From Carettochelys insculpta (Eukaryota; Chordata; Testudines; Carettochelyidae), in the NCBI RefSeq assembly GCF_033958435.1, contig NC_134137.1, positions 256,292,501-256,356,500 of the forward strand: a stretch of DNA of 64,000 bases, given 5' to 3'. A program made the translations under genes and the position numbers. Positions 21,879-36,800 of the stretch are shown one piece after another. The notes below the pieces were generated by a model. That model saw only the letters and a list, made by a program, of their open reading frames with translations. It searched no databases and was not told the DNA's origin. Numbering within the stretch: position 1 is the first letter of the stretch; the number at the start of each line of letters is the position of its first letter.

Positions 21879-24800
21879 GTATTTAAGTACTTATTTCTGC
21901 AATTGTAAGCAAATTATTTTACAAAGTATCTCAAGCTACACATTTATCAAGTTTTTCATGTATGTGTGTTTAGTAATAAGGAATAACAGATTGTATCTAA
22001 AATAATGATGGAAACTAGAATAACATTACTTGAATATGACCTAGTGAAATTTTATTTTGTGAGCACACATTCTGATTTATTTGCCATCCCATCTGTTTAT
22101 CCTCTAAAAGCTATCCAAACCAAAGTTTTTCATTGGCTTCACATATGCTACAGTCTCTTTCAGCAAATAATGACATCTGCAGGACATTGTGCTGTATGTT
22201 ACTACATTGCAGTATTTAATCTCCACATCAACGAAGACATATAATTAATCTTCTATTCACTCAAACAAATATGCAATCAAATTCTGGATGCAGCTGAGGA
22301 GGTGTGGGGCCCATCTCTATGCAGGGCTATGTCTTAGTGTACACAGGAAGAGCAGTTATAATCAATTCCAGCTTGTTTGGTACCCAAATGAGCCATTCAT
22401 CAAATAGAGCTTGATAGGATGCTCTGGCCATGCCTCCTCACCACCTCCCAATCTGGAGTCTGGATAGGAGTGCAGAAGCCAGGTACATTGGCCGGGGACA
22501 CCATTGTGAAGAGAAATGTGGCAGGTTCAGGAAGATGAGAGAAATGGAATGAGGAGAAGAAAATGGAGGGAGAAATTGGGATTTGTGAAACAGTATGCAG
22601 GGAGGTTCAGGAGACATGAATGTGGAATACAGGAGTCTAATAACACTCCAGTCTCTTTGTACTGCTGTGGTAAAACAAAGTAAACACAACTTAGCTGACC
22701 AGTTTTCCTGGGCTGCTTTCCACTGCTCCAGAATGGGGTAAGCAGTTAGAACACACTTGTATAACTGGAGCTAAGACTTAAATGTTTAAAAAAAGTTTTA
22801 AGGTAGACAGTATGGCCACATCTACCCTCCAGAAATTTTTCGAAAGAAGCCCTTCCGGAAGATCTCTTCCTAAAGAACCTCTTTCAAAAGAGTGCATCCA
22901 CGCACAAAAAAAGCAGATCAAAAGGGTGATCTGCTCTTTTGAAAGAGAGCGTTCACTCAGCCCCTGCTCTTTTGAAAGAACAGGTCAGGTATCAAAAAAA
23001 TCAGGTGTCATGAGGACTGCTCTTTCGAGGGAAAGGCCCTGCAGAGCGTCCACACGTTTTAATTCAAAAGAAACTTTTGACAGACGGCATTCTTCCTGAA
23101 ACGGGAGTAGAAGAGCGCTTTCAAAAAGAATGCTTCATTCTTTTGATTTAATTTCTAAAGAACGCTTCTTGTGTGCAGATACTCTGTGGGATCTTTTGAA
23201 AGAGCCCCCTTCTTTTGAAAACTCTTTCAAAAGAACTTGCTAGCGTAGACGCAGCCTATTGCTATATTTAATCTAGCAATCCTTCAAAAGAAGTTTTCTT
23301 GGAAGATCTCTTCTGAAAAAGCTTCTTTTGAAAGACTATGTATACACACCAAAAAGCAGACTGAAAGATCGAGCCACTCTTTTGGTACAGAGCGGCCACA
23401 CAGCCCCCTCTCTTTTGAAAGAATGGATCAGGAATTGAAAAATCCAGAGCCATGAGGACTGCTTTTTTGAAAACAGGGCCCCCAGGATATCCATACACAT
23501 TTTTTTCTGAAAGAACCTTTTGGAAAAAAGGTGCTCTTCCTCATCTGGGAGAGGAAGATGGTTGTTGGGAAAAAGTGCTGCATTCTTCTGATTTAACTTC
23601 GAAAGAGCGCATTTTGTGTATAGACGGTCCCCGGGTGTTTTCTGAAAAGGTCCAGCTTTCTCAAAAATACTTGCTAGTGTAGACACAGCTTACATAACTT
23701 CAAAACACTAGAAATATCACATGGCAAAAATATCACATGGCAGCATTCCTGTAGTTTAATATTTAGTGTTCATGTATTCTAGTTTAACAAGGAAATTCCT
23801 AGACAAAAATCACATTAGAATGGTGTTAAGTTTGAGAATACATATTAGTATGTTATGGTAAAATACATTACATGGATGGTGTAATTATCTCAAATCAAAA
23901 ATTATAAACCAAAGAAATTCAGAATTACACTTAAACTTAAAAAAAATCCAGACATATTAAGATATGAAAGTGCACAGTCAGGGCACCCAAACTTTTCCTC
24001 TTCTTTTTAGTGAAACCAAGAAGAGACAAAAACTAATGTCTTTAGAAATTAGTTTAATCTACTCTACACCACAGAATCTAAAATGCCTCAGTCACAATGG
24101 GTGCATCTACACTAGCCAGCTACTTCGAAGTAGCTGGCACAACATTGAAATAGTACGTGTTGTGTCTACACCTGCCGTGAGCTATTTCGATGTTGAAATA
24201 GACATTAGGCAGCGAGATGTCGAAATTGCTATTCCTATCTGAAGATGGGAATAGCGCCCTACTTTGATGTTCAACATCAAAGTAGGGCGTGTGTAGACGA
24301 TCCGCGTCCTGCTTCGTCGAAATAGTGGGGTCCTCTATGGCGGCCATTAGCTGAGGGGTTGAGAGATGCTCTGTCCAGCCCCTGCAGGGCTCTATGGTCG
24401 CCATATGCAGCAGCCCTTAGCCCAGGTCTCCTGGCTGCTGCTGCTGCTGCTGCTATAGCTGCGGGTCCATGCTGCATGCACGGGGTCTGCAAGTGGTTGT
24501 TGGCTCTGTGGATCTCGTGCTGTGCAGGCCGAGTGTGTCTGGGAGGGGCCCTCTAAGGGGGCAACTTGGGGCTTTGCTGGCCCCTTATTTCGATGGGGAG
24601 TGCTCATGTGTGTGGACGCTCTGCATTTCCTTCTGGGGCGGCTCCTTTTGATGTTCCCTGCCACTACTTTGACATTGAACATCGAAGGCACCAGCCCTGG
24701 AGGACGTGTAGACGATATGCGTCAAAGTAGCCTATTTCAATGTTCTTACGTCAAAATAGGCTACTTCGACGTAGTGTGCTAGTGTAGACTTAGCCAATGA

Positions 24801-27800
24801 AATGGTTATTGAATGGCACTGCTATAGACTATGGTCCTGCCTTTCTTCACTTTGTGGTGTGCTGTACATTCTTGGTAAAACCGGCAGGAAGCAGTCTCTG
24901 TATTCCTCAGCATGCAGGTATGATAACACTGTCTGTCTCTTCCATGTAATGCTCAGAGTTAAGGGAAGGCCTCCTCATGCCCTCATTATCTGTGTAAACA
25001 CCAGGCCCATTCTGGCCCATTGTAAGCTTTATTACTGGTGGTTTTATACTTTATGTTCATAATCTAGCTTGAATTTATTCAAACATACAATCTACAATAC
25101 TATTGTAAATAAAACTTCAAACATTTCCAATTTTTGCCAGATAGTCGTTGTTCAAGAAAAAGTTCTACTTAAATTAAAACTTTGGCCATATTTTATCTGT
25201 TAGGGGTTCATATTCATAGACTCTATTTTTCCCCAAGAGGCTCTGATAAAGCTTATTACAAGCCCAAGACAGATGAGAGAAAATATACCTCAATGTCTTT
25301 ATCCATATCATTCTATCAGAATTTTCTTTTCTTTTATGATAATTTAGATATGCTAATATTTTTATAATAACTCAGACTATGTTATTTATAATCAGGTTGA
25401 GAACAAAATGCTTATGAATATGGTATCTCCTTTCTGATTGTTTTTTTTTGTTTTATTTTTAAAGTGCTCTGATGAAAGGATGCCGTTGTTTGGAAATTGA
25501 TTGCTGGGATGGATCACATAATGATCCTATTGTATATCATGGTCACACTTTAACAAGCAAAATTACATTTAAAACTGTCATGGAAGTGATCGAAAAGTAT
25601 GCCTTTGTGGTATGTACATATATTTGCTCTACTGTAATAACTGTTAATATTGATTATCACACTAGTAATTTAGGGTGCCCTGGAAAAAATAAGATGGACA
25701 GTGCTTGAGGTGAGGGGTTCTGTAGCAACAAACTAGATTAAAAAAACCTGCAATACTTCTTAGCTCTGTAACATTTTAAATGAAAGGCAGTCTTGTTTAG
25801 CTGACAGTCACTATAGTATAAACTTTGTGGACTCAACCCAGAAGACCTTGCTCAGCATATTCAGGCAAAGTTTGTATTTAAAGTCAAGTAAAAATTTAGC
25901 ATGAGCAAGGACTGATATGTATTGAGTAAAGATTTTAAGAGCTGATCCAATAAAGTTTCTTCTCTTTTTTGTGTGTTTTTATGTCTTTGCTCATACTTTG
26001 GTGACAACAGTTCTGTCTTCTGTGGTGTTGAAGCCTGCAATATGGAGATAAAAGTATTAGATGGGAAGATTAGTTTGAATCTTCGTATATTTTCAGTTTC
26101 CTCTGATAATATCCCACCAATTTTAAAAGCAAGTTCTGAAAAAAGCTGTCCTGTCTTATCTGTCAGATGACATATTATAATGTTGTGCTTTCTGCCTATC
26201 AGTAGCAGAACAAATGGAAGTTAAAGTTCTTTTGACACTGACCCATTCTTCTATATTGCTGCTGGGCAACACCTTCCCATGAAATCAAGTGAATGGTCCT
26301 GAAAGGTCCTTTAGGATAAATATTTGATTTAGGCTGGTTTGAATTATACCAAATAATCACTCTCTCTTTCTCCCTCTGTAAAAATAAACACAATTCAAAA
26401 CGGCCTAACTCAAGCTGTATAAAAACAAGCAGCCCTGTAGCACCTTAGAGACTAACAAATTTATTAGGTCATGTTAGTTTAGGTGTGTATACATACACAC
26501 ACACACCTTGTGCCTTTTCAAAGCGAAGTCGCCTAATGTCTCTAAAGCAGAGTTTCTCAAGCAGGTGTATGAATACCCTTGGAAATGCTCTGAGATCTTC
26601 CAGGGGGGTACATCAACTCATCTAGATACCTGCCTACTTCTACAACAGGATACATAAAAAAAAAACAAGGAAAGTCAGTACAATCTAAAAGTTCATTCAG
26701 ACAATGACTTGTTTCTGCTGCTTCATATACCTTACGCTGAAATATAAGTACAATATTTCTATTCCAATGCATTTGATTACAAGATGGTAGAAAGTCAGCA
26801 AGTTTTCAGTAGCAGTCTTCTGTGATATTTTGCATGTTTTCGTAGGTATGTAACTTTTAAGTGAGGTGTAATTTGGTTGTATGTAAAGCAGATGTGACAC
26901 AGATTACCTTAGGACCATGTTTCTCAAACAGTGGTACCTATGCCTTTAAGGGTACATGAGAGAAGTCCGGGGTACTTAATTTTTCGTTTTTTTTAAAAGG
27001 AGTACTTTATAAAAAAATTGAGAAACACTGCTGTAAAGAACTTAATAAGTCTCTGATTTTTAAAAGCTGTTTTATACAAAACTGTGCCCTTTTTTCATTG
27101 CTATAAATATTTTCAATGCGTTGTTTTGCAAAATACAGAAGCTTGTATGTTACTGCAAAGTAGATCTGTCCTAACAGGAAATAGTTGTAATCAGCTGAGA
27201 AAATGGCTTCTGAATCCTATGTGATGATGATCTCTGTTATCATGCTGTTCATAAATTTCAGTAGGTTTATCATTTTTCCTCTTTCATGTTAGAGCATTGT
27301 TATGAGTAAGGAGTGACTGCAGGGTGCTGCAAAGTGGGCAGTATAATTATGTAATAAGACGGAATACTATGCAACATACAAAGTCTCAGCCCATGATCAG
27401 AGCATTAGAATGCAATGCCATCTGACCATATTTAACTGACAGTTTCATCTTGAAATCTAGATACTTTAAGAAAACATAAGCTAAAAGTAATGTCACAAAC
27501 CTCACCTGTCCCTGCATCCTCATACCCTCACAAAATTGGGTGACTGGGCAACAAAATGGTAGTGAATGATGGAGTCTGAATTAGCTGTTACCACTGAAGA
27601 GAGAGATCTTGTGAGTCATTGTGGCTAGTTCTCTGAAAACATCCACTCACTGTGCAGCAGCACTCAAAAAAAGCAAACAGTGCTGGAAATAATTAAGGAA
27701 GAAATACATAAATCAGAAAATATCATCTTGCCTCTGTATAAATCCATGGTATCCCCACTACTTGAATTCTGTGTGCAGATGTGGTCACCTCCTCTCAAAA

Positions 27801-30800
27801 AAAGATGTTAGAATTGGAAAACATTCAAAAAAGGGTATCAAATTGATTATAGGTATGGAAAGAAGAGATTACTAAAACTGGAATTTTTCAGATTATAAAG
27901 AAATGATTAAGAGGGGATATGACAGAGGTCTATAAACTCATGACTGGTGTGGATAAAGTAAACATGGAAAAAAACATTTACACCTATCCATAGCACAAAA
28001 ACTGGAGTTCAAAAGATGAAATTAATAGACAGAATGTGTCAAACAAAAAAGAGGAAGTATTTCTTCACACAACACACAGTCAATGGCTACATCTACACGT
28101 GAAGCCAACATCGAAATAGCTTATTTCGATGTAGCAACATCGAAATAGGCTATTTCGATGAATAACGTCTACACGTCCTCCAGGGCTGGCAACGTCGATG
28201 TTCAACTTCGACGTTGCGCGGCACCACATCGAAATAGGCGCTGCGAGGGTACGTCTACACGCCAAAGTAGCACACATCGAAATAAGGGTGCCAGGCACAG
28301 CTGCAGAGAGGGTCACAGGGCGGACTCAACAGCAAGCCGCTCCCTTAAAGGGCCCCTCCCAGACACAGTTGCACTAAACAACACAAGATACACAGAGCCG
28401 ACAACTGGTTGCAGACCCTGTGCCTGCAGCATGGATCCCCAGCTGCCGCAGCAGCAGCCAGAAGCCCTGGGCTAAGGGCTGCTGCCCACAGTGACCATAG
28501 AGCCCCGCAGGGGCTGGAGAGAGAGCATCTCTCAACCCCCCAGCTGATGGCCGCCATGGAGGACCCGGCAATTTCGACGTTGCGGGACATGGATCGTCTA
28601 CACGGTCCCTACTTCGACGTTGAACGTCGAAGTAGGGCGCTATTCCGATCCCCTCATGAGGTTAGCGACTTCGACGTCTCGCCGCCTAACGTCGAAGTTA
28701 ACTTCGAAATAGCGCCAGATGCGTGTAGCCGCGACAGGTGCTATTTCGAAGTTAGTGCCGCTACTTCGAAGTAGAGTGCATGTGTAGACACAGCTAATCT
28801 GTGCAGCTCCCTATAGAGGATGTTGTAAAGGTCAACACTTTAACCATTTTAAAAAAGAACTACATCGGGGTGGCCAACGCTTTTCACGGCAATGTTTTAC
28901 ATGTTCTGGGGGCCAAACACAAAATAGCCCCAAACCCACCTCTATCCCCATGTTAAACTTTTCTCAGCCCCAAACCCACCGTCATCCACACGTTTAACTC
29001 CTCTCAGCTTCAAACCCAGGTTTAACTCCTCTCAGCCCCTAACCTGCCACCCCATTCCCAGGCTTAACCCCTCTCAGTACCAAACCCAAGATTTACTTAC
29101 CTCAGACAACGCCCGCCGTCCACCGCCGCTTCTTTGCAGTGGCCACCAACTCCTCCTCAGTGCAGCTGCATGGCTCCCCCAGCTCTCCTACTTCTCCCTC
29201 ACCTGCAGTGTTGGCGCCTCCCTGCCCTGCCGCTCTGAAATAATGGCACTCAGTTTCATTGGTTTAATGGCTGGATCTCTCCTGCCAGCTGTTAAACTAA
29301 ATAAATTGACTTACATTATTTCAGCGTGGCAGGGCGGGGAGCCGGAGGAGGAGTGAGTGGCGGCAGCATTCAGAGCCACATGCTACTCTGGAGCTGCAGG
29401 TTGCCAACCCCATACCCCACGCTCACTTTGATAGCTTGGATAAAATGACACTGCTGCTGGCTTTGTGGGCTGGAGGAAAAGACTTTGTGAGCAGAGTTCT
29501 GGCCCACAGGCCACTTGTTGGCTATCCCTGAACTAGATAAATTCATGGATGTTATGTCCATCAATGGCTGTTATCCAGGATGGGCAAGGATGGTGTTCCT
29601 AGACTCTGTTTGGCAGGGCTAGGAATGGCCAAGTGGGTAATTATTTGATGATTACCGGTACTCTTTAACACCTCTGGGGCATCAAGTTTTGGCCACTGCT
29701 GGTCTGACCCAGTACACCCATTCTTATTTTCTTATGTTCAATTATTGTGGTCCACTTTTTCCTATTTTTCAATGATATTTTTCTCTCCCTTCCTGCTTTG
29801 TAAAATACCCCCACAATCAAAGTGAGAAACCTACTAACCATAAAATGATCTGAAATATAGAAAGAAAAATTGAAAAACAGAAATATTATTTTCTCTAGTC
29901 TCTCTCAGTTATAGTAACCATATATGTTACATTTAACATAATTTATAAAATACTATTTTTATCCCTCTAAAAGATGGTAGCTAGTGAAATACCTTTGCTT
30001 AAAAGATGTCAGGTATATCTTCCAGATACCAATGTCTAGGCCAAATTAAAATTCTTTTTAGGCTTCAGGGACCTAGAAATAGCAGTTTATTTTGTTTTTC
30101 TTGTATTGCTTTCCCCTTGTTTCTCATTACTAAGAATATTTGCATCTAGACAGGATCATTATTTCTAAGGAATTCATCCATTCCTCTTCACTTTAAGTAA
30201 TAATTATCTAGCAGCAGGCCCTAATAATTCCCAGAGCAACTTGTGATATTACTTTCAGGTCACAAAAGAATGATTTTTCAGGTGGGTAGTGATGAATAGC
30301 CCTGAAGAAATGAAGAATATTTATCTTCAAAAATGCTGGAACAAAGGAATAACAAATAGTATAGAAAACAAAGCACTGAAATAGTACAAGTGTATAAATG
30401 AATGTTGACTTTTTTAGATGTCAGCAGCTTTGAAAACCTCTGCTGAATTTAGCCTAAATAGTCTTCCATGCTTTAGTATATTTCTTCAGGTATGTTTTTG
30501 CTTTGTTTCTGGTTCACATAATGACCTTTTGCATCTCAATCTTCTTATCTGTTGAGAAGCTCTGTGGTGGTGACAGACAGTAGCTTGCCTGTAGCTGTCT
30601 TGGCATACTGAATTGAACACTGCTGAATTGTTTTGGCTGAATTTCTTACATGCTCAACAAACACTGTTCCTGCTACCATCTTTTAGGTTCTTAGCTGTTT
30701 TAAGAGCATTTTTCTGTCATCTTTCTCCACACTTAACATTAATAGGTACATAATAGAACTCTGGTAAATTTGGTTGTCAGCTACTAATCCTGGACAAATA

Positions 30801-33800
30801 AACTTCATTATGCCCTATTTTGCAAGGTCAGAGCATAATCATTTAGAATTGTTCCTGATAAAATACTGTGATCAGGTTAACCAATATTCATTTGGCTTCC
30901 CTTGTCATAGTGTTTCCTCTGGTTATGTCTACATTGAAAGTTATCCCTGTTTCTAATGGCCCTGATATTAACTTTAAACTTGAAAATTACTCATCTAGAT
31001 TCCACTTTTAGATTTCCTTTTCCTTAAACATTACTGAGCTCAATGCTGCTGTGTTATTAATCTGGAATAACTAACCACTATTTTGAATATTTTAAAATTA
31101 ATAAAAATACAAATACCCATGTGCTTCATTGTAAGATATATTGCACATCCAGTAATTCTGATTTTTAATGATTAATTATTATGGCCTTGAAATTGTATTT
31201 TCAGGCATCTGACTACCCTCTTGTACTGTCTTTGGAGAATCACTGCAGCCCTAAGCAACAAGAAGTAATGGCAGACTATATGGAAACTATTCTAGGTGAT
31301 AAACTTCTCACTACAATAGTCACTGATCTGTTTCCTACAGATCTACCTTCCCCGGAGGTAACAATCTTAGTTTTCTCTCTGTTAAAAATAGGAACTAATT
31401 CGGGCTTTATGCAATTGTTGTGATAATCTCTTGAGGCATTTATGAAAACTGATGTGTTTGGTGTTTAAAGCATCTTTGTGCTTTGGCTGGTAAAACAAAA
31501 ATAATTACATATAATAGAAATAATGAAAAAGAAAAGGTATAAAAACCATATCATGCAGGTTGATATGTTCTTGTTAAGAAAATGATGTTTCATATAACAA
31601 CTTGAAATGTATAGCTGAAAAAACATAATCAGTATTTCATAATGTTTGGACCTTCCAGTTCAGACATTCATAATTTAGTATTTTCCTTAGGCTTTGGACA
31701 CATTAAACCTTTTATTTCGTATGCAAATGTAATTAATTAAAACTGTTTGCTGCAAGTTTATTTTAAAAGTTCTGACTTGTGGGCAGCTCCATAATGTTCC
31801 ACATTTTTATTATTACGTTTATTATAGAAGCACCTAGAACAGTGATTCCCAGCCTTTTCACTAGTGAGGACCCCCAATCATGGCTCAAACCATTCACAGA
31901 CTCCCATCAAAACCAATTCTAGCCATTATGTACACTTCATTAAATGAAAAAGGAAACCACCACATAGATTTTAAGACAGCAATTAATATTATTGGAAGAT
32001 ATTTAACTTAAAATAATACTTTATTGCAACTTTGCAATTTATTTAAAACTTATTTTAGATGATCGTTTTTATTTATTTTTTATTTTTTTATGGATCTCCT
32101 GCAATACCTGAGTGGGCCCCCAGGCTGGTAACCACTAACCCAGAGGCACTAACCAAAATGAGGTCCCTGTTATGGCAGGCACTGCATAAAACACATAGGG
32201 GCAGACTGTGGAGCCTATATTCACATTGCTAAATCATGAGCATTCCGATTGAAATTAATGAGAGTTCTTGTTAAGCAAATTACAATTATATACAAGTAAG
32301 AGTATGACAACTTGGCCCTTAGGAAGAAACAGTCCTTTCCCTGAAGCGTTCACATCTAAATAGACAAGACAGACAGTGGGAGAAAGGGAGTCTTATTAGG
32401 CCCAGTTTACAGATTGGAAATATAGTCACAGAAGTTACTTCTACACTAAAAAGTTTTGTTGACAAATGACAAAACTGGTGGAGCATCCACACTAAAAATG
32501 AGTTCTGTTGACTTTAAATTGACAAAATGTGGCACTTTTGGCAACAGCCTGCTGCCTGTCCCCCATGAAGCAGAACACCTTTCTCTACAGAATTGGTCAA
32601 CAAAATTCTGTGTGTACACTCTGAGGCTCCCTCTGTTGACAGACAGAGCTTCTGGGTCACTGGGCAGCCTTATCTGCTGTGCTTCTGGGTGGCTGTTCTG
32701 TTGCTTTTTTGATCTGCTTTCCTGTCTGGCTGCAATCCGTCAACAGAAGTCTTTTTCTCGACAGATTGCTCTAGTGTAGACATAGCTGGAGAAATTAAGT
32801 GGTTTACCCTACTTTATACTATCAATCTGTGCTGCAGCCAAGAACTGGCTCTCTTTTGAGTCTGAGGCTGGTGTCCTAACTATAAAACCATTCTCAGTGT
32901 GCTTAACCTCAGGCTATATCGTCAACTGGTGGATTGTGATTCCTAGGGTGGGTCACTAATCACGTTTGGGGGAGGAGGGAGAGTTATAAAGCATTGGAAA
33001 TTTTACTGCACTTTCATGCAAGGAAATTCTCACTCCTCTACTCCCTGCAAACCTTTGCCATTTGAGATGAAGTATCCCTTGAAACACAAATACACAAATA
33101 CTTTCATTTTTGAAGAGATTTGACCTTTGTATTTGCTGCAGGCTTACCATCATAGTATTCTTGACTGTATTTGATTTTGAAACCATAGGAAAAAAAAGCA
33201 CCATTTACATTGGGTGCTCTGCGCTGCCTCAGAGTTTCTCAATGAACAAACATCCTTTATTAGTCTTGGTGCTGCCTAGGAATTCTTTTCTCTACAGCAA
33301 GAATTGAATCAGTTAAAGGGCCTCTAAAATAAAGTCGTCTATATGGAGTGCCCTTCATAGGCTGATTACTTTGTGTTGCGGGGAGTTATCTTGCTTTGGT
33401 CAACCTATAAAGCTACTCTCTAAATAGAACATTATGGGGGTTCCATATTTGTTTTCCTGAAATGTTTCCTTATCAACTATCTCAGTTTGCATATAAAAAG
33501 ATTCCCCGCCTCTACACCAAATGCTGGAATTTGCAGATTCAGCCTTTAATCTGAGTCAAGGTGAGTTCTTTTTTTTTTTTGTGTTTCACCAAAAGGAGTC
33601 AAAATTTTTCATGGCAAATTAAATCGCAAGTGTTACCTTTGTAATCCCATTGTCTTCCAATTCTGTCCTCAGTGACACCTGAACAATTTCAATGCCTGTG
33701 ATTAAGTCACACAAATGGAACTTAGTAAATAATTCTCATGATGGTGAACAAGTAGGACTGAAATCAACTCACTATCATTAGCTAGGTTCATTAACGCAAA

Positions 33801-36800
33801 AAGCAACAAAAAGCTATTTTGAAACTTTGCCCATTAGCTATGTCTCTGAATGTAGACAGAACAAATCTGCTGAATAATAAAATGCATTTTTAGATATTTT
33901 CTTTTAAAACTAGAACCACTTTTTGGGCCACTTCAAAAGCCTTTATGTTGGCTTCAATAGGCTTTGCATCATACCTGTTAAGTCTTTGAAACTATTTATC
34001 AAGTGTCCAACATGTAAGTGGGCCAGATTCTCAGCTCAGCTAGGGAAGTGATATGACCACAGTTCCTGGATTTAGAATTAACTCAGTGGAGGATTATGTC
34101 AACTGCGGTAAAACAATGTAGCTGGTTCCTACACCAGCTCCTTACCACCCTGCTTCCTAGGTGTGGGGAACTAGCTGGTGGATTGGAGTCTGGCCTCTGA
34201 TCCTTATTAATCCATGGTCAGTTGTTATAGCTTATAGGGTTCTCTGGGCAGAGGAGAAAACTTGGGCCTGTGTAGTTAATTTGTGTAATTGAGCAAAGGC
34301 ACTCTTCTTCAGACATTACTGTCTTCCATTTTGGAAAGCATAAAATATTTATTTTGAATGAATTGTTTAAAATGTAGGGTTAATTAAAATTGGTAATAAC
34401 TGCTTAGATACATATACTAGAGTATGCAGAATGGGTAAAAAATCATTCATGAAATGGCTTAGTTGGTGTTATTGGACTTATATTGATGATGAGCTTTGTC
34501 CAATATACTTGAGAACTAACTTTGAAATGTTTGCTATAAACCCCTCATCCTATCAAGTGGGAACTCATTCCTTTCCTTTTAAATTTTTCAGTTACTACAG
34601 TAGCAGAGTTTAGAAAGATTAATGGTTAAATTAATAATAAATGTGTTAATATAGCTATTTTGTAGTTAAATTTACATACTATTTGGGAGGGACACATTGA
34701 ATTCCCTCTCCTTTCTTGCAAATACTCTGTGTAACCTACATAAACTAAAAGGTAAACATATCTTTTTTTATTTTGTATTTTTTGAAACAAAGAGAAAACA
34801 GGCAAGAAGAGTAATGTTGCTTGTAAGGAAACGGTTATGATGGTTTAATTTGATAGGGTTACAGGGTCGTAAGATTTCTTTTTAAAATTTTAGTCAGCAG
34901 GGTGAGTACATCAATATGCATTTATTTCATCTAAAGTGTTAGCTATCATCTGTTGGCCTTTAGCACTTCACATGTTGTGTAGTTTCTCAAATTCTTTTCT
35001 AGATATTCATTAGAAAACAGTGCCATATTACCGTAGTTCTCAAACTTTTTACCCTGGTGCCTATTTCTGTCAAATTAAATGAGCTGGCTCCCCACTTCCA
35101 TGTATGCTAGAGACAATATTAATTTCCATCAACTGCTAATGAAATACTAAAATATGAAATTATGCCATTTACAAAAGTGTTACTTTAAGATGTTTCAGGG
35201 ACTGGATGAGCACGTGCAAGGAAGTCATTGGGGAGGAGAATGGAAATCTGGGTTGTCGGGAATTGGGTGTAGTGTCCTGGAGTGGCTTATGTTGTCTTCC
35301 TCTGCTTCCACATACCTCCACATCAGTGTCCATCAAGGGCATCATTTCAGGTTTCGATGCAGGGGAATAGAGGTGACAGCCATGCTGGGTCCCATAGCAA
35401 TGTGGGAGGAGGTCAGACTCTATGCCCTCAGAAGGCTAAGGAAGGGCTACTCATAAGCTGGTGGAGTGGCAGAGATGCACAGTGCTGCTCCAGCCCCTGT
35501 GAATTGCTCCTTGTGGCAGTTCAAAGAACCAGGAGATCGCAGCTGCCCTTGAAGGGCTGGCTTAGGAGCAATTTCCTAGCTTGATCTCTGCTGTCATGTG
35601 TATGTGTGTGTACAGGGGCTGGGCTTCCCCCTTCCCTTTGTGTGTGTGTGTGTCCAGGCACGCCCCCCCCCCGTGTGTATGTGCTCACACCTGTTTTAAA
35701 AACACCTCTGTTAGTAACTGATGGGTGAAATGCCATGGTGGCACACATCTGAGCAAGCACACATGACCTCAGTGCTGGTGCACAAGAGAAAGCTCACTCC
35801 AGTCATGGATGAAAAGTATTAGTCGGAAGAGTACTCCAGCCTCAACCCCCTGCCTCCTGAAGGCCCTCCCCCACTCCATCCCTCTGTCATGAACTCCCAC
35901 ACTCCACCCAATTTCCTACATGTACTGTTTTATCGCAGCACCCCCCACTCCAAGTGCAGGGGAAGGGTTGTGATAGTACATGATCAGTAAGAAATTTGTA
36001 ACTTTCACCTCGGTTAGGAATAAATACAAAGAATTGGAAGGAGGTTCCAATCTGAGTGTTTCTCTAAGGATTTGAGAGCACAACCATCACCTCCATGACA
36101 TTCACTGAAGGTACCCCAGTCTGAGAGACTCTTCTATCTTCAGCAATGTTAAAAAGCAGCCCTTTTTTATGCTGGTACACATTGTTACAGCATATTGGCA
36201 CCCTTTTTTCAGAGCACTCTGGACAGGGATCCTGCAGCTGCAAGAATGGCTTAGCACCCCAGTGGGCTCCCAGCTGTAAGGCTGCAGGGTCCCCCTGCCC
36301 CTGGCTGGGGCATGAGCACCGGCATCTCTTTTTATTACAGAAAACATACTGTAAAAAAGTAAACAGGAGCTAAGATTACTTACCAGTTGGAAGAAAGGGA
36401 TAGTATGAGACACACAGCTATAAAATGGCTGTCTGTTTACAGCAAGGATTTGTTGCTTCTGCATAGCAATGAGTAGCAAAGCTGTTCTGGGGAAAAAGTC
36501 CTTAGAATTCAAAAGTGCATTTGCTATCCTGCTGAGGAATCAACATTTGTGTGTGAGGCCTGGTCTATACAAGGGAACAAAGTCGATCCCAGATACACAA
36601 TTCTAGCTATGCCATTAACATCGTTAGCATTGATGTACCAGGATTGACTTTATTTCCAAGTGTAGATCGGGGTCTTTGGGCTTGTGCCAATGTCCCTGCT
36701 CCATGCAATAGCATGGAGCACCAGGGTTGATGGGTGAGCCCAGAGAAACGGATTTTGCCTCATGTTCACAGACATGGCAAAATTGAACTCCCGAGGATGA

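Larger units (their letters stand above)
27531..29742 (+). mobile_element. CR1-type LINE 3' part, interrupted by two insertions
   Basis: 27531-28084 gives broken ORF2 C-terminal frames ([40 protein letters not shown]). ORF2 resumes at 28796-28865 and 29531-29742 with [17 protein letters not shown] sequence and the 3' tail GACCCAGTACACCCATTC, then TTCTTATGTTC. The same 3' layout occurs in the copy at 47810-49295. A fold-back (28085-28795) and a hAT (28866-29530) split it. Confidence 0.85.

Noticed and set aside
35035..35060. hAT-like left terminus TAGTTCTCAAACTTTTT
   Set aside because: No matching inverted end or duplication located within several kb, so no element was called.
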